Shown one piece after another: positions 18,440 through 26,917 of a stretch of 64,000 nucleotides of DNA; position 1 is the first letter of the stretch, and every line of letters starts with the position of its first letter. The DNA is taken from assembly GCF_002482975.1 (NCBI RefSeq), contig NZ_DLHA01000032.1, forward strand, positions 1-64,000. The letters are read 5' to 3'. Below the pieces are notes generated by a model, which saw only the letters and a program-made list of their open reading frames with translations, ran no database searches and had not been told where the DNA came from. This stretch comes from Flavobacterium sp. UBA7680 (GTDB lineage: Bacteria; Bacteroidota; Bacteroidia; Flavobacteriales; Flavobacteriaceae). A program made the translations under genes and the position numbers.

Positions 18440-18817
18440 ATGAAATATTTTTTAGTTGTATTTTTAATATTGTCTTTTAACGCTTATTCGCAAAATAAAC
18501 GTCTTATTTTGGGAAAAGAATATGCACAAAAAGAGTTAAAAACAACATTATCAGAAGAAGCACCAGGTAACTATGTTGATAATGAAAGAATACTTTTAAA
18601 AGATAAAAGTAGTGCGATTAAAGTTGCTGAATCAATTTTATTTGGTATTTATGGAAAACAAAATATATTAGATCAAAAACCTTATGAAGTTTATTTTCTA
18701 GATAAATACTACTGGTTTATTGAAGGAACTTTGCCTGAAAATTCTAAAGGAGGAACTTTTTTAATTATAATTGATGCTCGAAATTCAAAAATCTTAAGAA
18801 TTACACACGGAAAATAA
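18440..18817 (+). CDS. NTF2-fold immunity-like exported protein
   Basis: The protein has 125 residues from the ATG at 18440. An in-frame TTG at 18431 would add three residues, but the ATG gives a clean signal peptide (MKYFLVVFLILSFNAYSQ). The mature part has AIKVAESILFGIYG, YEVYFLDKYYWFIEGTLP and GGTFLIIIDARNSKILRITHG. These match the YbbC/YhhH-like NTF2-fold immunity family. No toxin gene is adjacent. The signal peptide places it in the periplasm. Confidence 0.8.
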   Translation: MKYFLVVFLILSFNAYSQNKRLILGKEYAQKELKTTLSEEAPGNYVDNERILLKDKSSAIKVAESILFGIYGKQNILDQKPYEVYFLDKYYWFIEGTLPENSKGGTFLIIIDARNSKILRITHGK

Positions 18818-18887
18818 TTTCTATATTCCAATACTAAAAAGAATAAACAATTACACGATTAAACAAATAAACGAATAAACGTTATAC

Positions 18888-19613
18888 ATGAAATCAATCA
18901 TTTTACGAGAAATAAAATCCTTTTTTGGTTCTCCTATTGGCTATTTGGTCATTGCGATTTTCTTAATCAGCAACGGACTGTTTTTATGGGTATTTGAGGG
19001 AGATTACAATATATTAAATACAGGTTATGCTGATTTAACTCCGTTTTTCACTTTAACACCGTGGATTTTAATTTTTCTGATTCCGGCCGTAACTATGAGA
19101 AGTTTCTCTGACGAAAGAAAACAAGGAACACTTGAATTACTTTTAACCAAGCCATTATCGATTTGGGAGATTGTAAACGGGAAATTTTTAGGTTCATTCT
19201 TCCTGATTATTTTGGCAATTATTCCAACTTTCATTTATGTAAAAGTAATTTCGAGTTTAGGTTTGCCAGAAGGAAATATCGATATGGGAAGCACAATTGG
19301 TTCTTATTTCGGATTATTGTTTTTAATTGCTTCATATTCTGCAATTGGAATCTTCACTTCTACTCTATCAGAAAATCAAATTGTTGCGTTTATTATTGCC
19401 GTGTTTTTATGCTTTTTATTTTATTTTGGGTTTGAAGGTTTGGCTTCATTAGTTCCGGGACAATCAAACATTATTTCGGCATTTGGAATGCAGGATCATT
19501 TTAAAAGTATGAGCCGAGGCGTTATTGATACTCGCGATGTGATTTACTTTTTAAGCATCAGCGTTTTGTTTTTATCTTTTACCGTTTATCAATTAAAATC
19601 TTTTAAAGCGTAA
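18888..19613 (+). CDS. gldF: Gliding motility ABC transporter permease GldF
   Basis: This 241-residue ABC-2 type permease has six predicted membrane segments, starting with FFGSPIGYLVIAIFLISNGLFLWVF. The conserved MRSFSDERKQGTLELLLTKPLS loop is present. In Flavobacterium, GldF forms an ABC transporter with the ATPase GldA and the accessory protein GldG, required for gliding. GldA is encoded elsewhere. Its stop overlaps the gldG start by one base (TAATG), so the two are translationally coupled. Confidence 0.95.
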   Translation: MKSIILREIKSFFGSPIGYLVIAIFLISNGLFLWVFEGDYNILNTGYADLTPFFTLTPWILIFLIPAVTMRSFSDERKQGTLELLLTKPLSIWEIVNGKFLGSFFLIILAIIPTFIYVKVISSLGLPEGNIDMGSTIGSYFGLLFLIASYSAIGIFTSTLSENQIVAFIIAVFLCFLFYFGFEGLASLVPGQSNIISAFGMQDHFKSMSRGVIDTRDVIYFLSISVLFLSFTVYQLKSFKA

Positions 19614-21298
19614 TGAAAGCATCTAATAAATTAAATTTAAAGACATTAGGCATTACAATTTTTATTTTAATTGTTTTAAATGTTCTCGGAAGCTTATTTT
19701 TTCATCGTTTTGATTTAACGAAAGACAAACGATATACTTTATCATCAACTTCTTTACAAATCGTAAAACAGGTTAAAAATCCATTGTCAATTAAGATTTA
19801 TATGCAGGGCGAACTTCCTGCAGATTTCAGACGTTTACAACTTGAAACTAAACAATTACTAGAAGAATTTCAGGCTTACAACAGCAATATTGTTTTCGAA
19901 TTCGTTAACCCGATGGAAAACGGAGAAGACAATATGGAAGTTGTGAAATCACTTTACCAAAAAGGACTTACACCAATAAACATTACTGTTGACGATAAAG
20001 GAAAACAATCTCAGGAAATGGTTTTTCCGTGGGCAGTTGCCGTTTACAATAATAAAGAAGTTAATATTCCTTTGTTGAAAAACATTATGGGAGCTTCGAC
20101 AACGCAAAAAGTAATTGGATCGATTCAGCATTTAGAATATTCAATTGCCGATGCGATCAATAAAATTACCAAAGACAGACAAAAGAAAGTTGCCATTATA
20201 AAAGGAAATGGCGAATTGTCTGAAATTCATATTGGTAAGTTATTGAGACAAATTAAGGAAAGTTATTATATTGGACCTTTTACTTTAGATTCTGTTGTGA
20301 AAGATCCAAACGGAACTTTAGCTGCTTTAGAAAAATATGATTTAGCCATTATCTCAAAACCAACTGAAAAATTCTCAGACGAAGAAAAACAAGTTCTGGA
20401 TCAATTTATCATGAATGGCGGTAAAACTTTATGGCTGATTGATCAGGTTGCGGCAGATATGGACAGTTTATACAATCAGGCGGGCGCAACTTTGGCTTAT
20501 CCAAGAGATTTGAATTTAAACGATATGTTCTTCAAATACGGATTCAGAATCAATCCTGATTTGGTTAAAGACGAAAACGGAAGCCCAATAAAACTGGCAA
20601 CAGGAGAACAAGGAAGTGCTACTCAATATCAGGATTTTATCTGGAAGTTTGCACCACTGGTTCAGCCAGCAAGTCAGCATCCAATTGTAAAAAATTTAGG
20701 CGGAATCAAATTTGATTTTGCCAGTCCAATCGACACTTTAAAAAACGGAATCAAAAAGACTGTTTTATTGCAATCGTCTCAATATTCTAAAACAATTGGA
20801 ACTCCATCTGAAATTAATCTAAATACTGTAACAGAGAAAACTTCACCGGCAGATTATGCTAATAAAGGAAATATAAATCTTTCTGTTTTACTAGAAGGAA
20901 GTTTTCATTCGGCATTTGAGAATCGTGTTTTACCTTTTAAAGAAAGTTCTTTTCAGGCTAAAGGAAAACCAACCAAAATGATCGTAGTTGCTGATGGAGA
21001 TATCGCCAGAAATCAATTGGATAAAAACATGATGCCCGTTGAACTGGGCTATGACCAAAGAACCGGAAACCTTTATGACAATAAAGATTTTATGATGAAT
21101 TGTGTCAATTATCTTCTTGATGATACAGGACTTATTAACATTAGAAGTAAAGATGTCGAACTGCCTTTATTGGATAAAGAAAAAGTTTACGAAAATTATA
21201 CGACAACGCAATTCATAACTATCGGGCTTCCAATCCTTATTTTATTGGTTTTTGGATTAGTATTTACCTTTCTCCGAAAAAAGAAATACAGCCGATAG
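19613..21298 (+). CDS. gldG: Gliding motility ABC transporter component GldG
   Basis: This 561-residue protein has an N-terminal membrane segment (about 8-28, TLGITIFILIVLNVLGSLFF), a large periplasmic part of the ABC_transp_aux type with the LTKDKRYTLS start, and a C-terminal membrane segment (about 533-552) with a basic tail RKKKYSR. This matches GldG, the partner of GldF in the gliding ABC transporter. Position directly upstream of dnaN agrees with Flavobacterium gene order. Confidence 0.95.
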   Translation: MKASNKLNLKTLGITIFILIVLNVLGSLFFHRFDLTKDKRYTLSSTSLQIVKQVKNPLSIKIYMQGELPADFRRLQLETKQLLEEFQAYNSNIVFEFVNPMENGEDNMEVVKSLYQKGLTPINITVDDKGKQSQEMVFPWAVAVYNNKEVNIPLLKNIMGASTTQKVIGSIQHLEYSIADAINKITKDRQKKVAIIKGNGELSEIHIGKLLRQIKESYYIGPFTLDSVVKDPNGTLAALEKYDLAIISKPTEKFSDEEKQVLDQFIMNGGKTLWLIDQVAADMDSLYNQAGATLAYPRDLNLNDMFFKYGFRINPDLVKDENGSPIKLATGEQGSATQYQDFIWKFAPLVQPASQHPIVKNLGGIKFDFASPIDTLKNGIKKTVLLQSSQYSKTIGTPSEINLNTVTEKTSPADYANKGNINLSVLLEGSFHSAFENRVLPFKESSFQAKGKPTKMIVVADGDIARNQLDKNMMPVELGYDQRTGNLYDNKDFMMNCVNYLLDDTGLINIRSKDVELPLLDKEKVYENYTTTQFITIGLPILILLVFGLVFTFLRKKKYSR

Positions 21299-21313
21299 AT
21301 GTTAATAAAAAAA

Positions 21314-21345
21314 TTGCGAAACTAAGAATGTTTACGATATATTTG
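21314..21345 (+). promoter_or_regulatory. Promoter of dnaN
   Basis: TTG (21314-21316), 21 bases, then TATATTTG (21338-21345). This is a full consensus match, with a leader of about 55 bases before dnaN. It allows dnaN to be expressed independently of gldFG. Confidence 0.75.
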
Positions 21346-21404
21346 TAATCCATATTCCCAGCGCCTAAATGCTTGGGAATACCTCAAAAAATAAAACAAA
21401 AGAG

Positions 21405-22523
21405 ATGAAATTTATAGTATCGAGTTCGTACTTATTAAAACAATTACAAGTTTTAGGTAGTGTAATTAACAGTAACAATACGTTGCCTATTTTAGACAAC
21501 TTTTTATTTGAACTAAACAATAGTGAGTTGACTGTTTCGGCTTCAGATCTTGAAACGACAATGTCGGCTACATTATCAATCGATTCTAAAAGTAAAGGAA
21601 GCGTTGCTGTACCGGCAAAACTTTTACTTGAAATTTTAAAAACATTTCCAGAGCAGCCTTTAACTTTTACTGTTGCAGACAATAATACAGTTGAAATTAG
21701 TTCTAACTCAGGAAAGTATGCATTAGCATACGCTGCCGGAGAAGAATTTCCTAAGTCTGTAAATCTTGAAGATCCATCTGTAACTTTAGTTCCTGCTGAT
21801 GTTTTGGCAACTGCTGTAAGTAAAACGATCTTTGCTGCAGGAAACGATGATTTACGTCCGGTAATGTCTGGAGTATTTTTTCAGTTCTCTCCAGAAGGTT
21901 TAACTTTTGTTGCTACAGATGCTCATAAATTAGTAAAATATGCCCGTGCAGATGTAAAAGCGTCTCAGGTTGCTGATTTTATTATGCCAAAGAAACCTTT
22001 AAATATCTTAAAAAGTATTTTAGGAAGTTCTGATGCTGAAGTGAAAATTGAATACAACGATTCGAATGCGACTTTCTCATTTGACAATTATATCTTAATG
22101 TGTCGTTTAATCGACGGAAAATACCCTAATTACGAAGCGGTAATTCCAAAAGAAAATCCAAACAAATTATTAATCGATCGTTCTTTATTTTTAAGCTCTG
22201 TTCGTCGTGTTGCGATTTTCTCAAACAAAACTACACACCAAATTCGTTTAAAAATTGCAGGAGCTGAATTAAATGTTTCTGCTGAAGATATCGATTACTC
22301 AAACAAAGCAGAAGAAAGATTGACTTGTGATTATCAAGGTGATGATTTACAAATTGGTTTTAACTCTCGTTTCTTAATCGAAATGCTGACAAACCTTCAA
22401 TCTGATGTGATTATGTTGGAAATGTCATTGCCAAACAGAGCCGGAATTTTAACGCCTGCCGACGGTTTAGAAGAAGGTGAAACCGTAACAATGTTGGTAA
22501 TGCCGGTAATGTTAAATAGTTAA
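21405..22523 (+). CDS. dnaN: DNA polymerase III sliding clamp, beta subunit
   Basis: This 372-residue replication clamp encircles DNA and tethers polymerase III. The three clamp folds are visible as sequential domains, with the usual start MKFIVSSSYLLKQLQVLGSV and the conserved PMSGVFFQF, IDGKYPNYEAVIP and C-terminal MLVMPVM. An in-frame ATG at 21369 would add 12 poorly conserved residues; the ATG at 21405 matches the family. A promoter at 21314 and a terminator at 22628 make it a single unit. The gene is not next to dnaA here. Confidence 0.97.
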   Translation: MKFIVSSSYLLKQLQVLGSVINSNNTLPILDNFLFELNNSELTVSASDLETTMSATLSIDSKSKGSVAVPAKLLLEILKTFPEQPLTFTVADNNTVEISSNSGKYALAYAAGEEFPKSVNLEDPSVTLVPADVLATAVSKTIFAAGNDDLRPVMSGVFFQFSPEGLTFVATDAHKLVKYARADVKASQVADFIMPKKPLNILKSILGSSDAEVKIEYNDSNATFSFDNYILMCRLIDGKYPNYEAVIPKENPNKLLIDRSLFLSSVRRVAIFSNKTTHQIRLKIAGAELNVSAEDIDYSNKAEERLTCDYQGDDLQIGFNSRFLIEMLTNLQSDVIMLEMSLPNRAGILTPADGLEEGETVTMLVMPVMLNS

Positions 22524-22627
22524 CATCAAAACTTCTTTTTGTTACAGGGATTTTTTTTAATTTGAAATTAAAGACATATCATTGTAAAAAAAAATATCGC
22601 TATTAACCAACCATTTTTTATACCTAG

Positions 22628-22663
22628 AAACCGCAATTCTTTAAAAGAGTTGCGGTTTTTTAT
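22628..22663 (+). terminator. Terminator of dnaN
   Basis: AAACCGCAA (22628-22636) pairs with TTGCGGTTT (22650-22658), followed by a T run. It lies about 105 bases past the dnaN stop. Confidence 0.85.
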
Positions 22664-22672
22664 TTTTGGTAA

Positions 22673-22942
22673 ATTTGTTTCAGGTTTCAAGTTTTAAGTT
22701 TCAGGTTCGGTGTGAAATTTAAACGCAAAGCACGCTAAGTTTTTTTGATATAGATTGTATTTACAATGCGCTAAGTTCGCAAAGCTATATCTACACAAAG
22801 CTTTGCGAACTTAGCGGTTTTATAAAAACCTAACTTATTAAAAAATCTTAGCGTGCTTTGCGTTAAAAATTGCGTTAAAATATCAGCACAAAGTTTAATC
22901 GCATTTCAACCTGAAACCTGAAACTTTAAACCTGAAACAATT
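22673..22942. repeat. Nested palindromic element, copy 1, flanked by TTTCAGGTTTCAAG-type repeats
   Basis: Outer arms AACGCAAAGCACGCTAAG (from 22722) and CTTAGCGTGCTTTGCGTT (to 22864) match with one mismatch over 24 bases. Inner arms CGCTAAGTTCGCAAAGCT (22769-22786) and AGCTTTGCGAACTTAGCG (22799-22816) match perfectly. CAGGTTTCAAG-type sequence lies on the left (22673-22709) and its inverse on the right (22909-22942). A relative sits at 40543-40680. No reading frame is supported. Confidence 0.85.
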
Positions 22943-22952
22943 CACCAGTCTT

Positions 22953-23606
22953 TTAATCCTTCTTCTTGAAACCAAAATAATAGTTCAATCCAAATCCTAA
23001 AGTACGGCTGTCGTATCTGGTATTGGTACTTTCTACCTCACCTATCGCTTTTCCCATATTTACACCTGTGTAATATAGATTGATCGCCAAAGAATCATAA
23101 TTTTTATCTGAAAGAATAATATCTATACCAAGCCCAATACCTACAGATTGCTGCCATTCTGTAACAATATCTTTTTTGGTTTTAGATAGAGACGGATTAT
23201 TTTGATTGATTGTGGTATAATTCTGCTGAGCTTCGATTCTTGATATATTATAAGTAGGAAGAATTTGAAGAAGAACATCTCCTGCACTATATTCTCCGCA
23301 AGAAAGACATATTTTAGGTGTAAATCCAAAATTTAAAGCTTTAGCGTTTACTTTTGCTACACTTGTAATGTTTCCAACAGCATCTGTTTTATTATAATCT
23401 TCGAGAGCTCCATAATAATAAGTTACTCCAAACTCAGGTTTTAAGAACTTGTATACTTTAGTTTCTAAACCTAACCCGCCCTGAACATAACTGGAACCTT
23501 GAAAATCGGTATGACGATAAAAAGATAAATCAACAAAACCTCTAATCTGCGCATTAGAATTGGCTGAAAATAAGATCAATAAAAAATAGAAAATGTTTTT
23601 CTTCAT
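22953..23606 (-). CDS. Probable outer-membrane beta-barrel protein
   Basis: This 217-residue protein has a signal peptide (about 1-19, ending NSNAQ). The mature part is an alternating hydrophobic and polar pattern ending in Phe-rich strands (TLGFGLNYYFGF), as in small eight-stranded outer-membrane barrels. No specific family was recognised. It contains a CLSCGEY pair of cysteines near residue 95. It is monocistronic and converges on the repeat region after dnaN. Confidence 0.75.
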   Translation of the reverse strand: MKKNIFYFLLILFSANSNAQIRGFVDLSFYRHTDFQGSSYVQGGLGLETKVYKFLKPEFGVTYYYGALEDYNKTDAVGNITSVAKVNAKALNFGFTPKICLSCGEYSAGDVLLQILPTYNISRIEAQQNYTTINQNNPSLSKTKKDIVTEWQQSVGIGLGIDIILSDKNYDSLAINLYYTGVNMGKAIGEVESTNTRYDSRTLGFGLNYYFGFKKKD

Positions 23607-23753
23607 AATAAATTTTATAATTACATCTAAATCAACAAATTAGTTTTCCATTGACTTTTGTACTAAAAATACTTGTTTTTTATATATGAAAAGGATTTTT
23701 CTTTTATCATAAAAGAATTATCTAAACTTGAAACAAAATGTTTACTACGCCAA

Positions 23754-23786
23754 AGCTTTGTCAAAGTTTAAAACTTTGACAAAGCT
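23754..23786. repeat. Perfect palindrome, 16-bp arms
   Basis: AGCTTTGTCAAAGTTT (23754-23769), one base, then AAACTTTGACAAAGCT (23771-23786). It lies before the DsbA-like gene, followed by a GAAACCTGAAACTTGAAAC tract. The role is unknown. Confidence 0.85.
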
Positions 23787-23834
23787 CTCAAACATGAAAC
23801 CTGAAACTTGAAACAAATTTTTTAACTTTGTAAC

Positions 23835-24464
23835 ATGAAAATAGAAATTTGGTCGGACATCATGTGTCCGTTTTGTTATATCGGAAAAAGACAGTTGGAA
23901 ACGGCTTTAGCTGAATTTCCAAATAATGATTTTGAAATTGAGTGGAAAAGCTTTCAGCTTGATCCAACTATTACTCCACAACCAGAAAAAGACGTTTATA
24001 CGTATTTAGCAGAACGAAAAGGCATGTCTGTTGAACAATCAAGAGAAATGCATAAAGGTGTCGCAGAACGCGCTAAAAGTGCTGGTTTAGATTATAACTT
24101 TGATAAAGCGGTTATTTCAAATTCTTTAGAAGCGCATAGAATTATTCAATTGGCTAAAACTAAAAAATTAGGCGATGAAATGGAGGAAATCTTCTTTAAA
24201 GCTTATTTTACAGAAGGAAGAGACTTAAACGACGGTCCAACTTTAATTGAATTAGCTGAAAAAGCAGGATTGAGTAAAAATGATGTTTTAGAAGTTCTGG
24301 AAAGCGAAAGTTTATATTTAAAAGAAGTTCAAAGCGATATTAAAGAAGCACAGGAAATTGGCGTGCAAGGAGTTCCGTTTTTTGTTTTTGACCGAAAATA
24401 TGCCGTTTCGGGCGCTCAGCCAGTTGAAGCTTTTGTTCAGACAATTAAAGAAGGTTTAAAATAA
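23835..24464 (+). CDS. DsbA family oxidoreductase (FrnE-like)
   Basis: This 209-residue thioredoxin-fold protein has an N-terminal CPFC active site (Cys11, Cys14) in SDIMCPFCYIGK, a helical insertion, and the cis-Pro loop GVQGVPFFVFD near residue 175. This is the FrnE/DsbA cytoplasmic type, with no signal peptide. It probably acts as a disulphide isomerase or oxidoreductase in the cytoplasm. TAACTTTG (23823-23830) sits just before the ATG, so transcription may start very near the start codon. Confidence 0.92.
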   Translation: MKIEIWSDIMCPFCYIGKRQLETALAEFPNNDFEIEWKSFQLDPTITPQPEKDVYTYLAERKGMSVEQSREMHKGVAERAKSAGLDYNFDKAVISNSLEAHRIIQLAKTKKLGDEMEEIFFKAYFTEGRDLNDGPTLIELAEKAGLSKNDVLEVLESESLYLKEVQSDIKEAQEIGVQGVPFFVFDRKYAVSGAQPVEAFVQTIKEGLK

Positions 24465-24480
24465 TTGAAATTAAAATAGT

Positions 24481-24521
24481 AAAACAAAACGGATGAGTAA
24501 ATTGCTCATCCGTTTTGTTTT
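24481..24521. terminator. Bidirectional terminator
   Basis: AAAACAAAACGGATGAG (24481-24497) is exactly complementary to CTCATCCGTTTTGTTTT (24505-24521). It serves the DsbA-like gene on plus and the mannose PUL end on minus. Confidence 0.85.
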
Positions 24522-24524
24522 AAT

Positions 24525-25424
24525 TTAATCACAAAGAAAACTTACTGCTCCTAATAAGGCCGCAATTTCATTATCTGTAGAAATAGAAACCTGTATTTCT
24601 AAATCGGATTCTTTTATGGTTTTATTAAATGATGAAAGAAATAAATCACTCGCATTAGCAATTTTTCCGCCAATAATAATATGATCTGCTGAGAAATTCT
24701 TTATCCAAGGAATTACAACTTCGGCTAAATCTTCTCCCATTGTTTCAAATACTTTTACAGCTTGCTGATCTCCATCTTTAGCTAAATCATAAAGCTCTAA
24801 ACCATTTTTAAGCGAAAAACCACTTAACGTTTTATAATGAGATAAAAGACCTCTCACAGAAACATAATCTTCGGCAATACCTTCTTTATATTCGAGATTG
24901 TAAATTTCTCCATCTGTTGGCACTTGGTTTCCTGTACTTATTGAAACTCCTTTATCGATAAAACAAGCTCCTAATCCTGTACCTAAAGTAACCGCCATTA
25001 CTTTTTTAGAAAGATTTTCCTGTTGTTTAAAAACTTCTCCTTTTCCAAAACAAACGGCATCATTTTCAAAAAGCACCGGAAAATCATTTGGAAAATTAAG
25101 ACTTTCTAGCAGTAATTCTCTAACATTCAATCCGTAGAAATGTTCGTATTTAGATTGATCTTTAATCCAGCAAATTCCTTTTTCATAATCAAATGGGCCG
25201 GGCATGCAAACAGCAATTCCTGTAATATTTTCAACTTTTGAGTTTTCAATTGCTGTATTAATCACTTTCTTCCAAATATCTATTACTTGATTTACAGGCA
25301 AATTAGAGTCAAATGATTCTTTATATAATGAAAGTTCCATTACTTTCATTTCTGTTTTATTGATAACCGCCGCGGTAATATGTGTTCCTCCTATATCTAG
25401 CCCAATGGCATATGATGTATTCAT
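24525..25424 (-). CDS. ROK family sugar kinase-like protein
   Basis: This 299-residue protein has the ROK ATPase start AIGLDIGGTHITAAV, the GIAVCMPGPFDYEKG region, ENDAVCFG and VTLGTGLGACFID. It probably phosphorylates mannose or another hexose freed by this PUL. The ROK zinc-binding signature (GEIGH followed by CxCGxxGC) is missing: the aligned place reads GEIYN and then has no such cysteines. It is the last gene of the PUL, 24 bases after GH125. Function as a true kinase is likely but not proved. Confidence 0.85.
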   Translation of the reverse strand: MNTSYAIGLDIGGTHITAAVINKTEMKVMELSLYKESFDSNLPVNQVIDIWKKVINTAIENSKVENITGIAVCMPGPFDYEKGICWIKDQSKYEHFYGLNVRELLLESLNFPNDFPVLFENDAVCFGKGEVFKQQENLSKKVMAVTLGTGLGACFIDKGVSISTGNQVPTDGEIYNLEYKEGIAEDYVSVRGLLSHYKTLSGFSLKNGLELYDLAKDGDQQAVKVFETMGEDLAEVVIPWIKNFSADHIIIGGKIANASDLFLSSFNKTIKESDLEIQVSISTDNEIAALLGAVSFLCD

Positions 25425-25448
25425 TTTTAATCGTTTAGCTTTTTAGTA

Positions 25449-26912
25449 CTAGATATTTTTGTCTTTTAAAATTTGAGGATAATGAATACTTGTGTGTACA
25501 ATCATTTCTCCAAATAGTGTATTTGCCCATGCAAACCATTTACGCGTAAATTTGTTTACATCGTCTTTATGAAATGATTCGTGCATAAATCCGGTATCGG
25601 CATTTGTTTTAATCAAATTACTGATGCATGTTTTAATCTCTTTTTCGTCTACACTTGTAATCGCTCTCAAAACAATACTCATTGGCCAGATTGTATCAAC
25701 TCCGGTATGCGGACCGCCAATTCCTTCTCCGGCTTTTCCTTTATAGAAAAACGGATTGTTTTCTGAAAGCACAACTTTACGAGTATTTAGATATAAAGGA
25801 TCGTTTGGAGCAATTGCACCCAAATAAGGAAGTGATAATAATGAAGGAACATTGGCATCATCCATCATGTGAAAACTGCCGAATCCGTTTACTTCAAAAG
25901 CAATGATTTTTCCGAATTTTGGATGTTCTATAATTCCGTTTTCTTTTAAACCTTTTTGAACCTGATCTCTTAGCTCTGTAGCTTTGGCAACCAAATCATT
26001 GTCTTTTAAAGCGGGTAAAGAGAAAATTTCGATTAAATAACCTAATACTTCAATCGCAAACATATTGCTTGGAATTAAATACCCAAACAAAGTACTGTCA
26101 TCACTTGGTCTAAAAGTAGAAACAATTAAACCGCAAGGTTTTACCGGATAACCGTAACCACCTAACGGAACTCCGTCTGTAGCCCAGGCAGTTTGACGCT
26201 GAAAACTATATGGACCGCCTTTTCCATCTAATCTTTGCTGTTCTTTAAAAGTTTGCAGAATCAACAACATGGCTTCTTTCCATTTTGCATCAAACAAACT
26301 GATATCTCCGGTTTCTTTCCAATATCCGTGAGCTAGTCGAACGGGATAACACAAACTGTCAATTTCCCATTTTCTTTCGTGAATTCCGGGCTGCATTTTA
26401 GTCAGGTCGTTTTTCCATTCGCTTTCTTTGGTAAAATCTTTATAAAAAGCATTGGCATAAGGATCAAGCAAAATACATTTCGCCTGACGATTGATTACTC
26501 CTTTTACTAGTTCGGCTAGTTTTGGATCTTCTTTTACAAATGGAATATAAGGCCAAATCTGCGCTGTACTGTCACGCAGCCACATTGCATCAATATCTCC
26601 TGTAATTACGTATGTATCCGGTTTACCGTCGATGATTTCAAAATCGACTGTAGTGTCTAATGTATTTGGAAAACAGTTTTCAAATAACCAGGCCAATTCC
26701 GGATTTGCTATTTGTTTTTTGATTCTCACAATTGCCGCTTCGACTGCTTTACTTGTAAATTTTCTTTCGGCTAGCGGAGGTCTTTTACTGATAAAATCTT
26801 TTAAAGGAAACTGAAATGTATCTGAATTAAGTCCAAAAACATCCGTTTGAAGCGCTAATAATCCTGCGGAAAAAATTCCTGTATTTTTTATAAATTTTCT
26901 ACGTGACTGCAT
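25449..26912 (-). CDS. GH125 exo-alpha-1,6-mannosidase
   Basis: This 487-residue enzyme is of family GH125, inverting exo-alpha-1,6-mannosidases that act on mannan and N-glycan arms. Visible motifs include MWLRDSTAQIWPY near residue 113, ERKWEIDSLCYP near 180 and GPHTGVDTIWPMS near 400. The N-terminus SRRKFIKNTGIFSAG is a twin-arginine (Tat) type signal, unlike the Sec signals of its neighbours. It lies five bases from the upstream GH92 gene, so they are surely co-transcribed. Confidence 0.92.
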   Translation of the reverse strand: MQSRRKFIKNTGIFSAGLLALQTDVFGLNSDTFQFPLKDFISKRPPLAERKFTSKAVEAAIVRIKKQIANPELAWLFENCFPNTLDTTVDFEIIDGKPDTYVITGDIDAMWLRDSTAQIWPYIPFVKEDPKLAELVKGVINRQAKCILLDPYANAFYKDFTKESEWKNDLTKMQPGIHERKWEIDSLCYPVRLAHGYWKETGDISLFDAKWKEAMLLILQTFKEQQRLDGKGGPYSFQRQTAWATDGVPLGGYGYPVKPCGLIVSTFRPSDDSTLFGYLIPSNMFAIEVLGYLIEIFSLPALKDNDLVAKATELRDQVQKGLKENGIIEHPKFGKIIAFEVNGFGSFHMMDDANVPSLLSLPYLGAIAPNDPLYLNTRKVVLSENNPFFYKGKAGEGIGGPHTGVDTIWPMSIVLRAITSVDEKEIKTCISNLIKTNADTGFMHESFHKDDVNKFTRKWFAWANTLFGEMIVHTSIHYPQILKDKNI

Positions 26913-26917
26913 AAATT

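Noticed and set aside
21369..21404. N-terminal extension of dnaN
   Set aside because: The added 12 residues do not match DnaN N-termini, and the ATG at 21405 gives the conserved start.
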